Shown here one piece after another: positions 63,689-64,000 of a stretch of DNA of 64,000 bases. The position numbers were made by a program, and so were the translations under genes. Numbering within the stretch: position 1 is the first letter of the stretch; each line of letters starts with the position of its first letter. The notes below the pieces were generated by a model that saw only the letters and a list, made by a program, of their open reading frames with translations, did no database searches and was not told the DNA's origin. Source of the DNA: Truepera sp. (GTDB lineage Bacteria > Deinococcota > Deinococci > Deinococcales > Trueperaceae); assembly GCA_032027045.1 (NCBI GenBank), contig JAVSMU010000001.1, forward strand, positions 563,697 through 627,696, read 5' to 3'.

Positions 63689-64000
63689 GTGATCGACCCT
63701 CAGGTGGTCTTCAGGCAGCACGGTGGCCAGATGCGGATGAGCGAGGCGCTGGCGGCTGGGGTGTCACGCTATCGGCTTTACCGCATGCTGGATGACGGAG
63801 TGCTTGAGCGAGTCAGTCGCGGCGTCTACCGGCTGGCTGAGCTGCCAGCCATCAGCGACCCGGACCTGGCGGTGGTGGCCCTGCGGGTGCCGCGGGCGGT
63901 GGTGTGCCTGGTGTCGGCGCTGGCATTCCATGACCTCACGACCCAGGTTCCCCACGCCGTCTGGATCGCGCTACCGCGGGGGGTGGACACGCCACGGCTC
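63689..64000 (+). CDS. AbiEi-type antitoxin/regulator (cut by the window edge)
   Basis: The frame opens with GTG and runs to the last base without a stop, 104 codons. The N-terminal winged-helix-like region has QMRMSEALAAGVSRYRLYRMLDDGVLERVSRGVYRL, the start of the AbiEi_4/AbiEi antitoxin domain used as repressor in type IV toxin-antitoxin modules. The next segment PRAVVCLVSALAFHDLTTQVP matches the following AbiEi part. Similar proteins occur alone as transcription regulators, so a toxin partner (AbiEii nucleotidyltransferase) downstream is expected but unseen. Confidence 0.8.
   Translation, partial: MIDPQVVFRQHGGQMRMSEALAAGVSRYRLYRMLDDGVLERVSRGVYRLAELPAISDPDLAVVALRVPRAVVCLVSALAFHDLTTQVPHAVWIALPRGVDTPRL

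Overview
The window is high-GC bacterial DNA. Most codons end in C or G, genes are packed with many 4-bp ATGA/GTGA overlaps, and several genes look leaderless (a TANNNT -10 box 5-9 nt before the start codon and no Shine-Dalgarno sequence). Together with a complete nuoA-N operon, the phenylacetate epoxidase genes, korAB and a short AMP nucleosidase, this suggests a member of the Deinococcota, perhaps the Trueperales. That placement is inference; no rRNA or other decisive marker is present.

Layout. 1-5.3 kb: holA, meaB, coaD, hslO (Hsp33), an EamA transporter and convergent plsY. 5.4-8.9 kb: a rhomboid protease and an acyl-CoA dehydrogenase behind a 15-bp palindrome. 8.9-11.5 kb: a peptide-type ABC exporter and a Phd/VapC toxin-antitoxin pair. 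11.6-19.2 kb: an alpha-2-macroglobulin plus pbpC operon. 19.5-20.3 kb: a two-domain cupredoxin. 20.3-23.3 kb: paaABCD on the minus strand. 23.7-25.7 kb: E1 alpha and beta of a 2-oxoacid dehydrogenase. 25.9-26.9 kb: recA with very unusual codon choice. 27-31.3 kb: korA-korB and a glycosyltransferase that appears to start at CTG, behind a structured leader. 31.3-39.5 kb: ClC channel, MFS transporter, dipeptidase, RIO kinase, M20 amidohydrolase and an FAD oxidoreductase. 39.7-42 kb: tRNA-Val, a TPR-GGDEF protein, tRNA-Glu and tRNA-Lys. 42.2-56.9 kb: all fourteen nuo genes in canonical order. 57-63.6 kb: HD-GYP response regulator, DinB-like protein, DUF1648 protein, ndk, aspC, tryptophanase and AMP nucleosidase. 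From 63.7 kb: the start of an AbiEi-like regulator cut by the window edge.

The lifestyle suggested is aerobic and heterotrophic: phenylacetate, fatty acids, 2-oxoacids and amino acids feed acyl-CoA pools and NADH into respiratory complex I. MeaB maintains methylmalonyl-CoA mutase and korAB oxidises a 2-oxoacid with ferredoxin.

The strongest anomalies are the recA core, where C-ending codons are almost absent although its first and last codons and its neighbours use C freely; the korA leader, with one octamer able to pair with either of two identical partners; the CTGA junction between korB and the glycosyltransferase; a second four-cysteine cluster in Hsp33; an internally duplicated PaaB; and a cupredoxin pair in which only one domain keeps the copper ligands.
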